Shown piece after piece: positions 21,101 through 32,857 of a DNA stretch of 64,000 nucleotides. The position numbers and the translations under genes are program-made. The stretch spans positions 40,199 through 104,198 of the forward strand of contig JAOPGA020000506.1 in NCBI GenBank assembly GCA_026419775.2, given 5' to 3'. This DNA is from Acrasis kona. Lineage: Eukaryota; Heterolobosea; Eutetramitea; Acrasida; Acrasidae. The notes under the pieces were generated by a model. That model worked only from the letters and a program-made list of their open reading frames with translations, ran no database searches and was not told the DNA's origin. Position 1 is the first letter of the stretch; each line of letters begins with the position of its first letter.

Positions 21101-24100
21101 CGTGTTACAAAACATGATTAAATTTAACGAAGCTATGCACAAGGAGAGCATGGTGCTCTATAAATTCGCTAGGAGAGGTTCCCCATGGGAATTCAATCTA
21201 CGTGATGTATTTAGATGGTGCGAATTGGTCAATAAATATGCCGATGGCGATTCAACGACCATTGCTAGATTCGTCGATACCGTTTATATGCAACGCATGA
21301 GAACAGCAGAGGATCGTAAATACGTCGCAGGGCTATACGAACGTATATTTGGTCACGCACTCGTCCTCAACCAACATCCATCCTACACAATCACCAACCA
21401 CGCTGTTCAAGTGGGTCACGCCATATTGAACAGAAAACCAGCTGATTACAACCACCAACTTTCGTTATTGTTACATTCCACTCTCAATCCACTACAATCC
21501 ATTTTACATTGCGTAGATATGAACTACATGTGTATATTAAATGGACCGAGTGCAAGCGGAAAGACCTCATTGGTGAGATTAACGGCTCAACTATGTGGTA
21601 GAAAATTATATGAATTTGCAGTGAGCAGCAGTACCGATACAGTAGAGTTGTTGGGTGGATTCGAACAAGTCGATCCAAATCAACGATTGACCAGAATCTC
21701 AAGAATGATCAAGCAAAGATTGGATCAAGTCGCCACCGGCATCGTACTCACCAATAGACAAGATTCATCATCTCTATTGGAATCTACACAAGGTGCTTAT
21801 CAACAATGGTCGTTCATCAAGGCGTTGAGTCCAGAACATTCCGATCGAATCAATTTACTCAAAAAGTTATTATCATCCATTAGTGAATTAGAAAACAAAG
21901 TTAACCAAGATTCAAAATTGGAAAATGATCAAGAAATTGAATCCGAATTGAACGAGATTTATAATTTACAAACTCAAGGAGTAAAGGGTAGATTCGAATG
22001 GAACGATGGTATATTGATAAGAGCACTCGAAAATGGAGATTGGATCCTAATCGACAATGTGAATTTCTGCAATCCGACAGTATTGGATCGTTTGAATTCA
22101 TTATTGGAACCCAATGGTGTGTTGGTCGTAAATGAACGTGGATTAAGCGACGGAGAGGTCAAGATCGTAAAGCCACATTCTAATTTCAGAATCTTCATGG
22201 CCATGGATCCAAAGTATGGCGAAATATCACGTGCCATGAGAAACAGAGGAATAGAAATTCACATCATGCCCATTCCAATTCCTAGCCAAGACGCTCTTCA
22301 TTTACTCGTCAGAGCAGGAAATGTACCAACCATGCAAGCAGCTCATCAACTCATGCAAGTCCATCAAACTGCATTACAGACTCCTTGGATCGCAAGTGCA
22401 GTTTCCAACGAAGAGGATAAACCAACCATTAGAGATTTGATCAGAGCTGGTCAATTAGTGAGCATGTTGGTCAGTCAAGGTCATTTATTAAAACAAGCGA
22501 TAGAGAATGCAGTTGATTCGGTGTATATACTCAACAAGTGTGGGTTGACTCCGCTACAAAAGAAACAAGCCAAAGTAGTATTATTGGAATCCTTCACGAA
22601 CGAATCACATTCGAACGAATTGTTCCCATCTACATATTCGCTTTCGAACGCTTTCAAAACGAACGAACCACTATTCAATAGCGTGGTGAGACATGGTGCC
22701 TATGCTCATGATTACATCAAAATTAATTTGGCACATTACCTTAGTCAACTTAAACACATCAATCCAGAATGGCAATCCATACAAGCACAAGTAGAGCATC
22801 AGACCATTGATTTGACTCGATTGGAATTTGGATTGGAATTCTTTGTCGAGACTAGTTCTAGACAAGATTATGGACTCCGTAAGGAATGGTTGAATCAGTT
22901 AGCAGAATTGGTCACTCCACAATTCCCAGAATTATACAAATTAATCAAAGCTTATTGTTCCGTATTGACCCAACGATGGACTCATTCGTCGACTGTGACC
23001 ATCTCACAAATGGTCCAAAAACACATTTCGACGGTTGTCAACCAATTGAGTTTGCGCGGTAATTTGATTTTGGAATTACTCAATTTCCAACCCATCGATT
23101 TACGTCACAATGTTGAATTGCATCAGAAATTATTGTTATCACAATTGAATCACATTTTCACATTATCTTCGTTTGTGTTACAACGATTAGTCAGAAGCAA
23201 TCATGTAGAGAAGAACACTTATGATCGATTTGTAAAATTAAAATCGATCAACCACCAGAGCAGCGTGTTACAACAATCGTATTACTTCAGGGCCAACTTG
23301 AAGGAAAGAAGCGCAGCAGCTAATGATTTGATCGAAGTGTTCCACGTGATTTTGGAGTCCATCGAAAAATTGGACCAATTAGCATTTTGAGTAAAATTCC
23401 CAACTCCTGACATTTTGTTCTTGTTACAAAAAACTTGTTCCAGAAGAGATCAATTGTTTAATTATTTGAATTCGATTACTGCCATCAATAGTGAATTCTT
23501 AATTTATTGGACATGGTTGATCAAGTCGATTGATCAATTACATTCTCGAATCAAAGACGATCACTATCCAATCATGAGCAATGCCATTCAAATGATGGAA
23601 GAAAGAGCAAGTAAATTCTTCAATCGCATGGGAAGTAAGAACCATTTATGGAAGGTGGGCGGCAAACCCAAACCAAAACAACCTCGACCCGAATTAGATC
23701 AATTACAATCTCAAATCAATGATTTCATCCAATTGAACAAAACAACTGGAAAACGCGATTTGAACCAAGTCATTCTGAAAGCATTATGTACCATCATGTA
23801 CTTGACCCAATACAAATCAGAATCATCACCAAAAGGATTGAGTTTCCAATTACAATCTTCCATTTCAGAAATTCCCAAATTGTTGGAAAATGCACACAAG
23901 CGTAGCTTGAGTCAAGTGGCTCAACATGGAGCAGCAATTGATTTGGAAAATAAATTACAAAATGTGTTCAACAACATTGAATCCGAAATCAAGGATGCAG
24001 CAAAAAAGAAATCAATATCGAGTTATTCCAGTCAATCGCTGTACCCACTTTATGATCATAAGAGCATTTGTATGGAATTACAAGTCGTATCTGCCATTCA

Positions 24101-27100
24101 TCACATGGCATATTTGATTTCTACGAATGCAAATGTGATTGATGCCAATCACGTCAAATCCAAATGTGCAGAATTGATTGAATTTACAATTTCAAAGAGT
24201 TCGAGACCACCAAGCGAGATGGTTCCTTATCAGACCTTATTGTGGGCATTGGATGCTGTGGAGCTGAACAAGATTGACATTCGAGTTATTTGTCAACAAG
24301 TTTGGAGTCAATTTGGTCAACGATGTTGGTCAACCGTGGAGGGATCTTCACAATTGTTCCGCGATTCTAACATGACTCGATTACTAGATGTATTGAGCCA
24401 ATGGGAACGCGTTCCGTTCCGTGCAAGATTTACCAAAATCGAACAAATCAAAACTGTTTTGGATTTCATTTGTGAATCTAGAAGTGATAATCTAAACGAT
24501 AGTGATCTGGTGGATAGACAAGCACTAATTGATTTGACTTGCGACACTTTACATTGTTTCGATTCGACCCTTCCATCAGGAATCACATTTGATGCAATCA
24601 TTCAAAATTTACGAATGGGCCAAATCGAAGATCAAGATTTACGACGAGTCATCAACCAAAGCAACGACGTTCGTTTCACGAATCTCAAAGAAAAAGTCAT
24701 CAGTTGCATTTACGATGTGGTCAACTCTGGATTGAATTTATCATCCAGAGGTAAAGCATGGGTCACATTATCTGAATTACGTTTCTTGTTGATTCAACCT
24801 GGTCAACCCATCGATCCCACTCGTAAATACAGCGTGATGGTTGAATTACTCAATCCACAAATTCAACAATTGGATCAACGAAAAGAATCCTATTCGGCCA
24901 TGCAAAAATTCGTCAACGGAGACGAACGATCCGTACATGTGATTGAAATGAATGATTCCGTTCAAAAATTACAATCCGAATTAAATCAAATTCAACACAA
25001 GGTGGTCAACCGTCCCTCTACTGTTACGTTCGAATCATTATACGGTCAAATCAAGGAACTCATCAGCGTGTTATTGACCAGCAAAGGTTCAGATAAATTA
25101 CAAAACATGATTTCACAAGTCGACCAATTATACAAATCAAAACAATACAACGAAGACGTGGAACAAGCATATCAACAATTATTGGCACAAGAAGACAATT
25201 GGCAAAATAATGCATCGAATCGAATGATTCAAATTTCGAAAGAATTTATTGGATATGAAGATGTGTACGTTCCATTATTGACTTGCGTTCATCAAATGAA
25301 ACATGGTCTACGACAATGTGTACAGGGATGTAACGATTATGTAAATGAGTTGAAATCAAATTTCAATCAAGATCGTGCGCTGACTGTTGCGTTACTAAAG
25401 GATTTGATTTCGTTCCCCAACAATAACGACCTGATCGGAGTGTTATCCAACGTTCGTTGCATGGAGAGATTACTCGCCATTAATTTCATGAACGAAAAGG
25501 TTGATTCTTTACAACGATTGGATCGATTCAGGACCATTTCGAAATTACTCAAAATCACATTAACTCGTGCTCACCTCATCAGCATGAACCATCCCTACAA
25601 TGCCCTTCATAACGACGATCAACAGAATTTAAATCACATCGCCGGCACGAGAACCAATCAAGACATTTTAGGAGTCATCAACGCCATATTCAGTTTATAC
25701 TCCAACATGTACCAAAAAGTAAGCGAAGAAGTAAAGATCAAACAAAAGGAATACGAAGAAACGTATCGATACAAGGAACAAGTAACAAACATTGAAGCAG
25801 AAGACGACGAAAGTATTTTGAGAGAAATGGATGCCATGTTCCCTACTTATGCCGAAGATTATATCGAATTCACAAAGAAGGAAGACATGGGACAAGACGA
25901 TGCTGCTAAAAAGAAACCATTGCAGCCCCGAGCACCCGAACCAAGTGCCGAAAAGAAACACTTGGATGCATTGGATAAGGAATTGAATAGCGTTTCGCAA
26001 TTAGGTCCATTGGTCGAATTCCATCGCAGCATCTACCAACCATTCACCAGCGCTCCACAAGAAGAAATTAGGGACCAACTCGTCGAAGAATCATTCAAGA
26101 CCGCAGGTGACCTGATGCAGACACATTCCGATTTGATGGATTCGATCAAATTGAAATCTCACTTGCCGTTCGCTTTGTATGCTTCTCATGCGCTCAAGAG
26201 ATTGACCAAGAAATTCGAAAAGAAAGTTGGCGAGACGTTCGATATTTATAACGAAGAGAACATACCGGAGCTAACGGCCGCTTTTAGCGTATTGAGCGTG
26301 ATCGTCACGAAGATTTATTCGTTATTGGAGCGATACGAAAATTCACCAATCTTGATTCAAATGATCGAAATTTGTAGGACCATCATGGACAGTCCAATGA
26401 ACGTACCGCTCATGAAGGTGCTCACTGGTATGGAAGTGCTCTTGAGCAAGATTTACGAATGGGAATGTAATTTGTTATCGAAAAATAATACCATCAGCGA
26501 ACAAATGTACCAATTGAGTCAAATCATTTCGAGATGGAGAAGAATGGAATTAGAAAATTACAAGGCCATTTTCGAAATTAAAAAGAAGGAGTTCCAAAAC
26601 AAGAGTCATCGTTGGTGGCACCACTTTTTCGAATCGTTAAGAATCGATGTCACGTTCGAAGAATCTGGCGAGAAATCGCTGGTCACCAAATTGTTCGACA
26701 TTTGTGAAGATTTCATGAGGACGGCAACCATGGGCGAATTCATACCCAAATTAGAAATGTTACCTGGATTCGAAAATCAAATTCGATTCGAAATGGAAAT
26801 TACCAATCAAGAAAATCCAATTCGGTTCCAAATGGCCCAAGTTCTTTCCAACATTCATCGATTCTACTCTCAATTCGAACCGCTCTATCACGCCAAATTA
26901 GAAAACGAAACGAAACCATTGGAAGATAAATTGAAGAATGCAATCAAGATTATGAAATGGGAATCTACCAATCCAAATGACGTCAAGCACACGACAGAGA
27001 AATCGAGATTAGAGTTGGGTAGATTCAGCACCAAATACGTTGCCTTCTTGAACAGACCAGCAAGAGATTTATGGGACAAGCAAATGTTCGATATTCAAAC

Positions 27101-30100
27101 TGTCAATAAATATGTATCCAGCGAAGGTGTCCAGGTGGTCAATAAACCTTCGAAGAAGAACAAAAACAAGATGATCAAGAAGGTTATCAAAAAGAGAAGA
27201 AGGAACAAGAAGCAACAACAACAGGATGAATTCGATGATACGGATTATGGATTGGCTTTCACGAATGTGATTAGGAAAGAAATGGAAGAGTCATGGAATC
27301 AACACCATCAATCGATGAACGCTAACGAACTCACCATTCGACAATATCAACCATTGGTAGAACAATTGAATAAAGTAAGCAACAAGATGGATCAGTTGGT
27401 CAGATACGACATGATCGAATCGCAAGTAACATTCGAATGTGGAGTCGTGAGTCAATACGTCGATTCGCTATGTAGCGATATGATCCAACGCATGCAACAA
27501 TTACAGCAACCAAAGGTCTCGAGAGCGTTCAAACAAAGAGGATTGAACGATTTGATGAGCGAATTGAAGAGCTTGGGACTCGATTATCACATCAAGCATT
27601 TGGGAACCAGCACTCAACCCGATCAAGTCTTTTTACGAAAGCGCGTCAAGTTACACGACAAATCATGCAACGATCGCATTAAATTATTGTGGACACGCAG
27701 TGATGACTATTATTATAGAAACATTCACTTGTTACAAAAATTGAAAGTGATTTTCGATAGTCCTGATTGTAATCAACAAGTGAATGCTCAACGAAACAGA
27801 ATGAGAGGTTATCCCGATAATTTGTTCCACATGACCACTTTACAAAGGGAGTCTTTCGGAACTTGTCAGGAACATTTGAATGCGTTGGTCGAATTGTGTG
27901 ATCATTTGGATCGAATCAAATCACAAAACAATGTGATTCCCGCTCAAAACTTTACGAGAGAGTGGTACTTGAAGTTATCGTCCCACACCAACAAGTTGAC
28001 GGAAATGGTCAAGCAATGTGAAATCTTGCATGCCAGTTTACAAAAAACAGCGACTGGTGGGTTGACCAAAGTAATTGATTCGTTACAAGAATCACAATCC
28101 AATCTCTTAAATTTGGTACAAATCAGTCATGGATCAGTCTTGTTGTTACAATGTCACTCTCAAATTGTAGATTCTGGATTTGATGTTTTGGAACAAGCGC
28201 ACATCACGTTGTGTCAATTCGCAGAAAAAGCATCCAGCATCGCACCAAGAAGTTCGGGTCTAGATCAAATGATCGAATCCACAAAGGCACTAGTCGACGA
28301 ATACAAGGTTGCGAAATCCAACATCCAAACCACTCAACAATCAGTCGACACCCAAGAAGCTTGTTTCAACGTGATCAAGAGCGCACAGATCGCCGTTCAA
28401 AAAATAGTAGAACGAAACACAAAGGACTCTGAAGCGATCGAAATCATCATGATTGAAAAGAGACAAGAAGAAAAGGATCGATTGGAGCGCATCAGATTGA
28501 GTCAAGCTGAATCAGAAGGTAAAAACGAATCCTCTGCTATTGTAATCGACGACGATCAAGATGAAGACATTCAAGTAGTGGAACAAATCGAAGAGGACCC
28601 AACTAGTAGTTTCCTATGTAAGGACGGATCGCTCAAGAGATTAGATGAGCGATTCAATGCCACATGGACGCGCTTATCGATCGATGTCCAAAACATGACC
28701 ACTCAGGTCAGGTCACTCATCGACTTGATCATCGCCAACAGTCAAAATTCCATCCTAGTCGACACGCCCATCAATACAGTGTTATCGACACTTAATCCAA
28801 TGATCCGCACCTTACAACAGTTGACCAACCTCCACACCAACCAATTCGTTCACTTCCACAAGAACATTTCGAAATTCAATTACATCATGTTGAGCATCTT
28901 CAACACTCTATTCAAAGAAGGATACTGCGGAGATGACGATGAAGATGGCGAAGGAGAGGGAGAAGGCGACGGTAGTATTTCCTTCAACGACGGAACCGGA
29001 ATGGACGACGGAGATGGTATCAACGACGTTACCGACCAAATCGAAAACGAAGATCAAATCATGAACGACAAGGACACTCAACATCAAGATCAAGAGCCAA
29101 AACAACCAGAAGATAACGACAAGGCAGTAGAAGTAGAAACTGATTTCGAAGCCACCGCGAACGACATGAAAAAGAACGAAGATTCTGACGACGACGACGA
29201 TCAAGAAGAAGATGATGAAATCGATAAACAAATGGACGAAATCAACGACGACGATCCCAACAAGGAGACGCTAGATGAAAAAATGTGGGACGACGAAGAT
29301 GAAGACGACGATGATCGCGACGCTAATAAACAAGAACAAGACGATAAGAAATTACGCGACGACGATATGAATCCAAATCAAAAGGAAAAGGAATCCGAAA
29401 TGAAAGCAAGCGAAGATCAAAAGGAAGAAAAGGAAAATAACAAAACCAATAAGCGCAAGCAAGATGAGGGTATGGCCGATGAAGATAATCAACAAGAAGA
29501 GGACGAACCCATCGAACAAGAAGAATTTGTGGACCAAGTAGATGGCGAAGATGATCAACAAGATAATCAAGACGATTCCAATAAAAAGGATCAAAATGAA
29601 TTCAAATTACCAGAGGAATTGGATATCGACGATGAGATGAGCCAAGACGAAGAAGAAGAAGGCGATGAAAAGGATGAAGAAGAGGAGAATGGCGACGAAA
29701 AAGAACAAGACGAAGCAGCCAGTAACGTTCCTAATCAACAAGATCCAAACCAAAAAGATGATCAAATCGAATCCGAACAAATCGAATCCGAAAATGTACA
29801 AGATGATCCAGATCGTAAAGATGACGATGGCGACGATGAAGACAACAAACAAGACGAAGATGAACAAAATGACGAAATCGATCCATCAGTCACCCAAGAA
29901 AACAAAGCAGTTCCACTCGACGAACAAGAACAAGATGAAAACCAAGACGGAGAGGAAGAAAAAGATGAAGAAGAGGATAAAATGGCAATAGACGAACAAG
30001 AAGCATTCGACGAGGATCAATTAAAAGAAACACCGTTCGGAGTCAAGCAAACTGCTGGTAAAGCAAGCGAGATCAAAGACGATGACAAGGATCAAGAAGA

Positions 30101-31784
30101 ATCAAAAGAAAAACAAAATAACGAAGCACCAGAAGAATCAGGTAAGGACGTGAACAAGAATCAACAAGGTACTTCGTTCGATCGTCCACAAGAACAAGAC
30201 CAACCTCGTAATCCTGACCAACAAGACGACCAATCAGATTCCGCTCAATTCGATCCCAATCCATTCCGTTCACTAGGCGACGCACTCAAAGAATGGAAAG
30301 AAAAGATTGAAATGGTAGAAAGACAAGATAAGAAGAAACAAGACGAATCAGAAAGACCGGTCAACGAACAAGAACAAGATGCTTATGAATTTGCGAACCA
30401 AGACGATCAAGAACAACAAGATGATCAACAAGTCATGGCACCTGCCACAGAGGAACAAAGCGAGAGATTCCCGGACATTAACATGAATTTGGAAGAACAA
30501 GAAGAAGAAGAAGAAGAACAAGTTCAAGACAAGGATATCGAAACTAAAAAGGACGAACAGGTCAATAAAGAAAAGGAATCAACTGATGCAGAACTGGATT
30601 CGAACCGTAGTTTGAATAATTCGAAACCCAAAGAACAACGATTCGAAAAGGACGATCAAATGGATCAAGACGAAATTGAACAAGTGCAAGTGGATCCAAT
30701 TCCCAACAAACCAAAGTCGAATCCTTCGGATTTGGATTTGATGCCAACCATTCACACCAATCAAGATCAACAACAAGAGAATGTAGATGATGATGATGAA
30801 GAATCACAAGAGATGATGACGCTCGAAGATATACAAAAGATGAGAGAAGAACTGGACCAAATGATGACTGCATGGAGGAGCGATGAATCCAACGTGGAAC
30901 GTAGCAAAGAACTATGGAGAAAATTCGACATGATCACCAGCAATTTATCACAAGAGCTATGCGAGCAATTGCGTCTCATATTGGAACCAACGCTCAGTAC
31001 CAAACTAAGAGGTGACTACAAGACTGGCAAACGCATCAACATGAAAAAGATTATTCCCTACATTGCTAGTCAATACCGAAAGGACAAGATTTGGTTGAGA
31101 AGGACGAAACCCAACAAGAGAAATTATCAAATCTTGTTGGCAATCGATGATTCAAAGAGCATGATGGATAACCATGCTGGTCAAATGGCTTTGGAGAGCC
31201 TGACCATGATTTGCAGGGCCATGAGTCAGTTGGAAGTTGGTCAGCTAAGCGTGGTGAGCTTTGGAGAAAAGATGAAATTGTTACATCCATTCGATAAAGT
31301 ATGGAGCGAAGAATGCGGATCTGAAATTTTATCTCAATTCAAATTCGATCAGAACCAAACCCAAATGGCACACTTTATGCAAAAGAGCATTCAAATGATG
31401 GAGAATTACAAATCGGCGCTCTCCACCAGTGCAAGTGCTAGCAGTAGTACGGTAGGTACCGAGTATCTACAATTGGCGTTTGTGTTGAGCGATGGAAGAA
31501 TGTTGGATAGAGAAAAGATTGTACAAATGGTGAGATTGGCTCAGGAGAAGAAGCAATTGTTTGTATTTATTTTGATCGATAATCCAGATCCAAATGATAG
31601 CATCTTACAGGTCAAGACGGTGACTTATCCAAATAACAAGCTGACGGTTACCAATTACATTGACCAGTTCCCATTCCCCTATTATATTATATTGAGAGAT
31701 ATTAGAACATTACCAGAAGTTTTGGCTGATGCGTTGAGACAGTGGTTTGAGCTTATCAACATGAGTGGCACTGATGGATTGTAA
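15156..31784 (+). CDS. MDN1: midasin (MDN1/Rea1), giant AAA+ ribosome-assembly ATPase, with one in-frame TGA
   Basis: Dynein-like nuclear ATPase that strips assembly factors (Ytm1, Rsa4) from pre-60S particles. Exon 1 (15156-15266) encodes MDREVYQEIF and on; after a 39-nt intron (15267-15305) the frame runs as one 16.5-kb exon. Six Walker A motifs are visible: GITGSGKT (~296), GETGTGKT (~647), GPTSSGKT (~1097), GETGCGKT (~1400), GSPGVGKT (~1804) and GPSASGKT (~2117). AAA6 carries DNVN at its Walker B position, as usual for the family. A long helical linker, an Asp/Glu-rich region (~4576-5212) and a C-terminal MIDAS domain with AIDDSKSM (~5317) follow. The total is about 5,529 codons, close to human midasin (5,596). 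A TGA at 23388-23390 (codon 2732) interrupts the frame, and the same frame continues immediately. It could be an error, a nonsense allele, recoding or a missed intron. Confidence 0.95.
28920..30830 (+). repeat. low-complexity Asp/Glu/Gln-rich coding tract of midasin
   Basis: About 640 codons are dominated by GAC, GAT, GAA, CAA and AAA. They encode the acidic flexible tether between the midasin linker and the MIDAS domain, a known feature of the family. The complementary strand yields several hydrophobic but spurious open frames. Confidence 0.85.
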
Positions 31785-31941
31785 TAATAAATAATGTGTT
31801 GTGTAAATTGCTTGTGAAGTTGTTTTTAATTTAATTCTTACCATTATCGTCACCACCCCCTCACCATAAAGTGTCACCTGACCAAAAAAGTGATATGTTT
31901 TGGAGAGATTATTCCACACTCCACTTCAAACAAAATACACA

Positions 31942-32040
31942 ATGAGCGGCACCTTGTACCTCATACGTATCCTGCTGTGTAACATAGCATTATGTCCGGA
32001 GGAGAATTGTTGTTTGAAAGCTGACATTTCAAAACAATGA
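31942..32040 (+). promoter_or_regulatory. upstream ORF overlapping the RGS start (ATGA)
   Basis: An ATG at 31942 opens 32 codons (MSGTLYLIRILL...). Its TGA (32038-32040) overlaps the ATG (32037-32039) of the RGS gene in the form ATGA. If it lies in the leader, it could modulate translation by termination-reinitiation. Whether it is transcribed is unknown. Confidence 0.35.
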
Positions 32041-32780
32041 CCTCAGAGTATGAGCAAGCAAGACTCAGGTCTATTATCGAATTCTTTAACAACTATGAAG
32101 AGAATCAGAGGGCTTCACAATGTTTTAAGGACTGGGAGTCCATCAATACATCCCAGACAATTTTGGAAGATATTGGACCAACCTGTCCAACAAAAATCAA
32201 ATCTAATGTTCTCGCATGTATAGAGAAGTTTAATAGCTATGCAAAAGAACCAACAACTACCAAAAAAACTGAAAGTGCAAAACGAAAGTCCCGAACAAGA
32301 AGAAATTGTTTATATAGTACTCGCTCTATGCAGTACGAAGATAGTCCTATAAGTTTACCAATACCAACATCTCTGAATTCTAAGCCCAAAACACCAATGG
32401 AGCAAATTTTAAGTGTTGTGGAATTTAAAGAGGGCCTTCTTGAATTTGCAAAGCTGGAACATTGTGAAGAATGTGTGCAGTTTTTGTTAGAGTTGCACAT
32501 GTACAAGAAGAGTACTGGAGTAGAAAATAGGAAGGTCAAGGCCGATGACATTTACAAAAAGTATGTTATAGAGACTTCACCACAAGAAGTTAATGTATCC
32601 GCTGGAATCAAACAAAAGTTAAGGAAAAGAATCAAGGGCGACGACGAGGAGTGTCCAATCACATACACTGGCATAGATATATTTGACGAAATTGAGGCAG
32701 CAGTAGGATTTAGTGTTGCAGACATATTTCTTAGATACACGATATCGGAGTCGTTTTCAAAAATAACGAGTGTTTCGTAG
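32037..32780 (+). CDS. RGS-domain protein (regulator of G-protein signalling)
   Basis: The protein has 247 residues in a single exon. The N-terminal 110 residues are charged, with a basic cluster (KRKSRTRRN). The C-terminal half is a canonical RGS fold: ILSVVEFKEGLLEFAKLEH, then ECVQFLLELHMYKK, ADDIYKKYV, an EVNVSAGIKQKLRKRI helix, IDIFDEIEAAVGFSVADIFLRY. The domain would accelerate GTP hydrolysis on heterotrimeric G-alpha subunits at the membrane. There is no DEP, PX or TM segment. The domain call is firm; the G-alpha partner is unknown. Confidence 0.85.
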   Translation: MTSEYEQARLRSIIEFFNNYEENQRASQCFKDWESINTSQTILEDIGPTCPTKIKSNVLACIEKFNSYAKEPTTTKKTESAKRKSRTRRNCLYSTRSMQYEDSPISLPIPTSLNSKPKTPMEQILSVVEFKEGLLEFAKLEHCEECVQFLLELHMYKKSTGVENRKVKADDIYKKYVIETSPQEVNVSAGIKQKLRKRIKGDDEECPITYTGIDIFDEIEAAVGFSVADIFLRYTISESFSKITSVS

Positions 32781-32857
32781 TACAATGTAACAATACAAAC
32801 TAAGGTATACTATCAAATAAAATGATGGTGCTTGTTGAACATGTAATATTAGATTTA

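Noticed and set aside
23391-23414. A separate second gene starting after the midasin TGA
   Set aside because: The frame is the same as upstream, there is no ATG near the beginning, and midasin features continue directly, so it is the same gene unless RNA evidence says otherwise.
28908-31003. Several minus-strand frames encoding very hydrophobic Ile/Phe/Val-rich peptides, resembling membrane proteins
   Set aside because: They are the complement of the Asp/Glu/Gln/Lys-rich midasin tract: acidic codons on one strand read as hydrophobic codons on the other.
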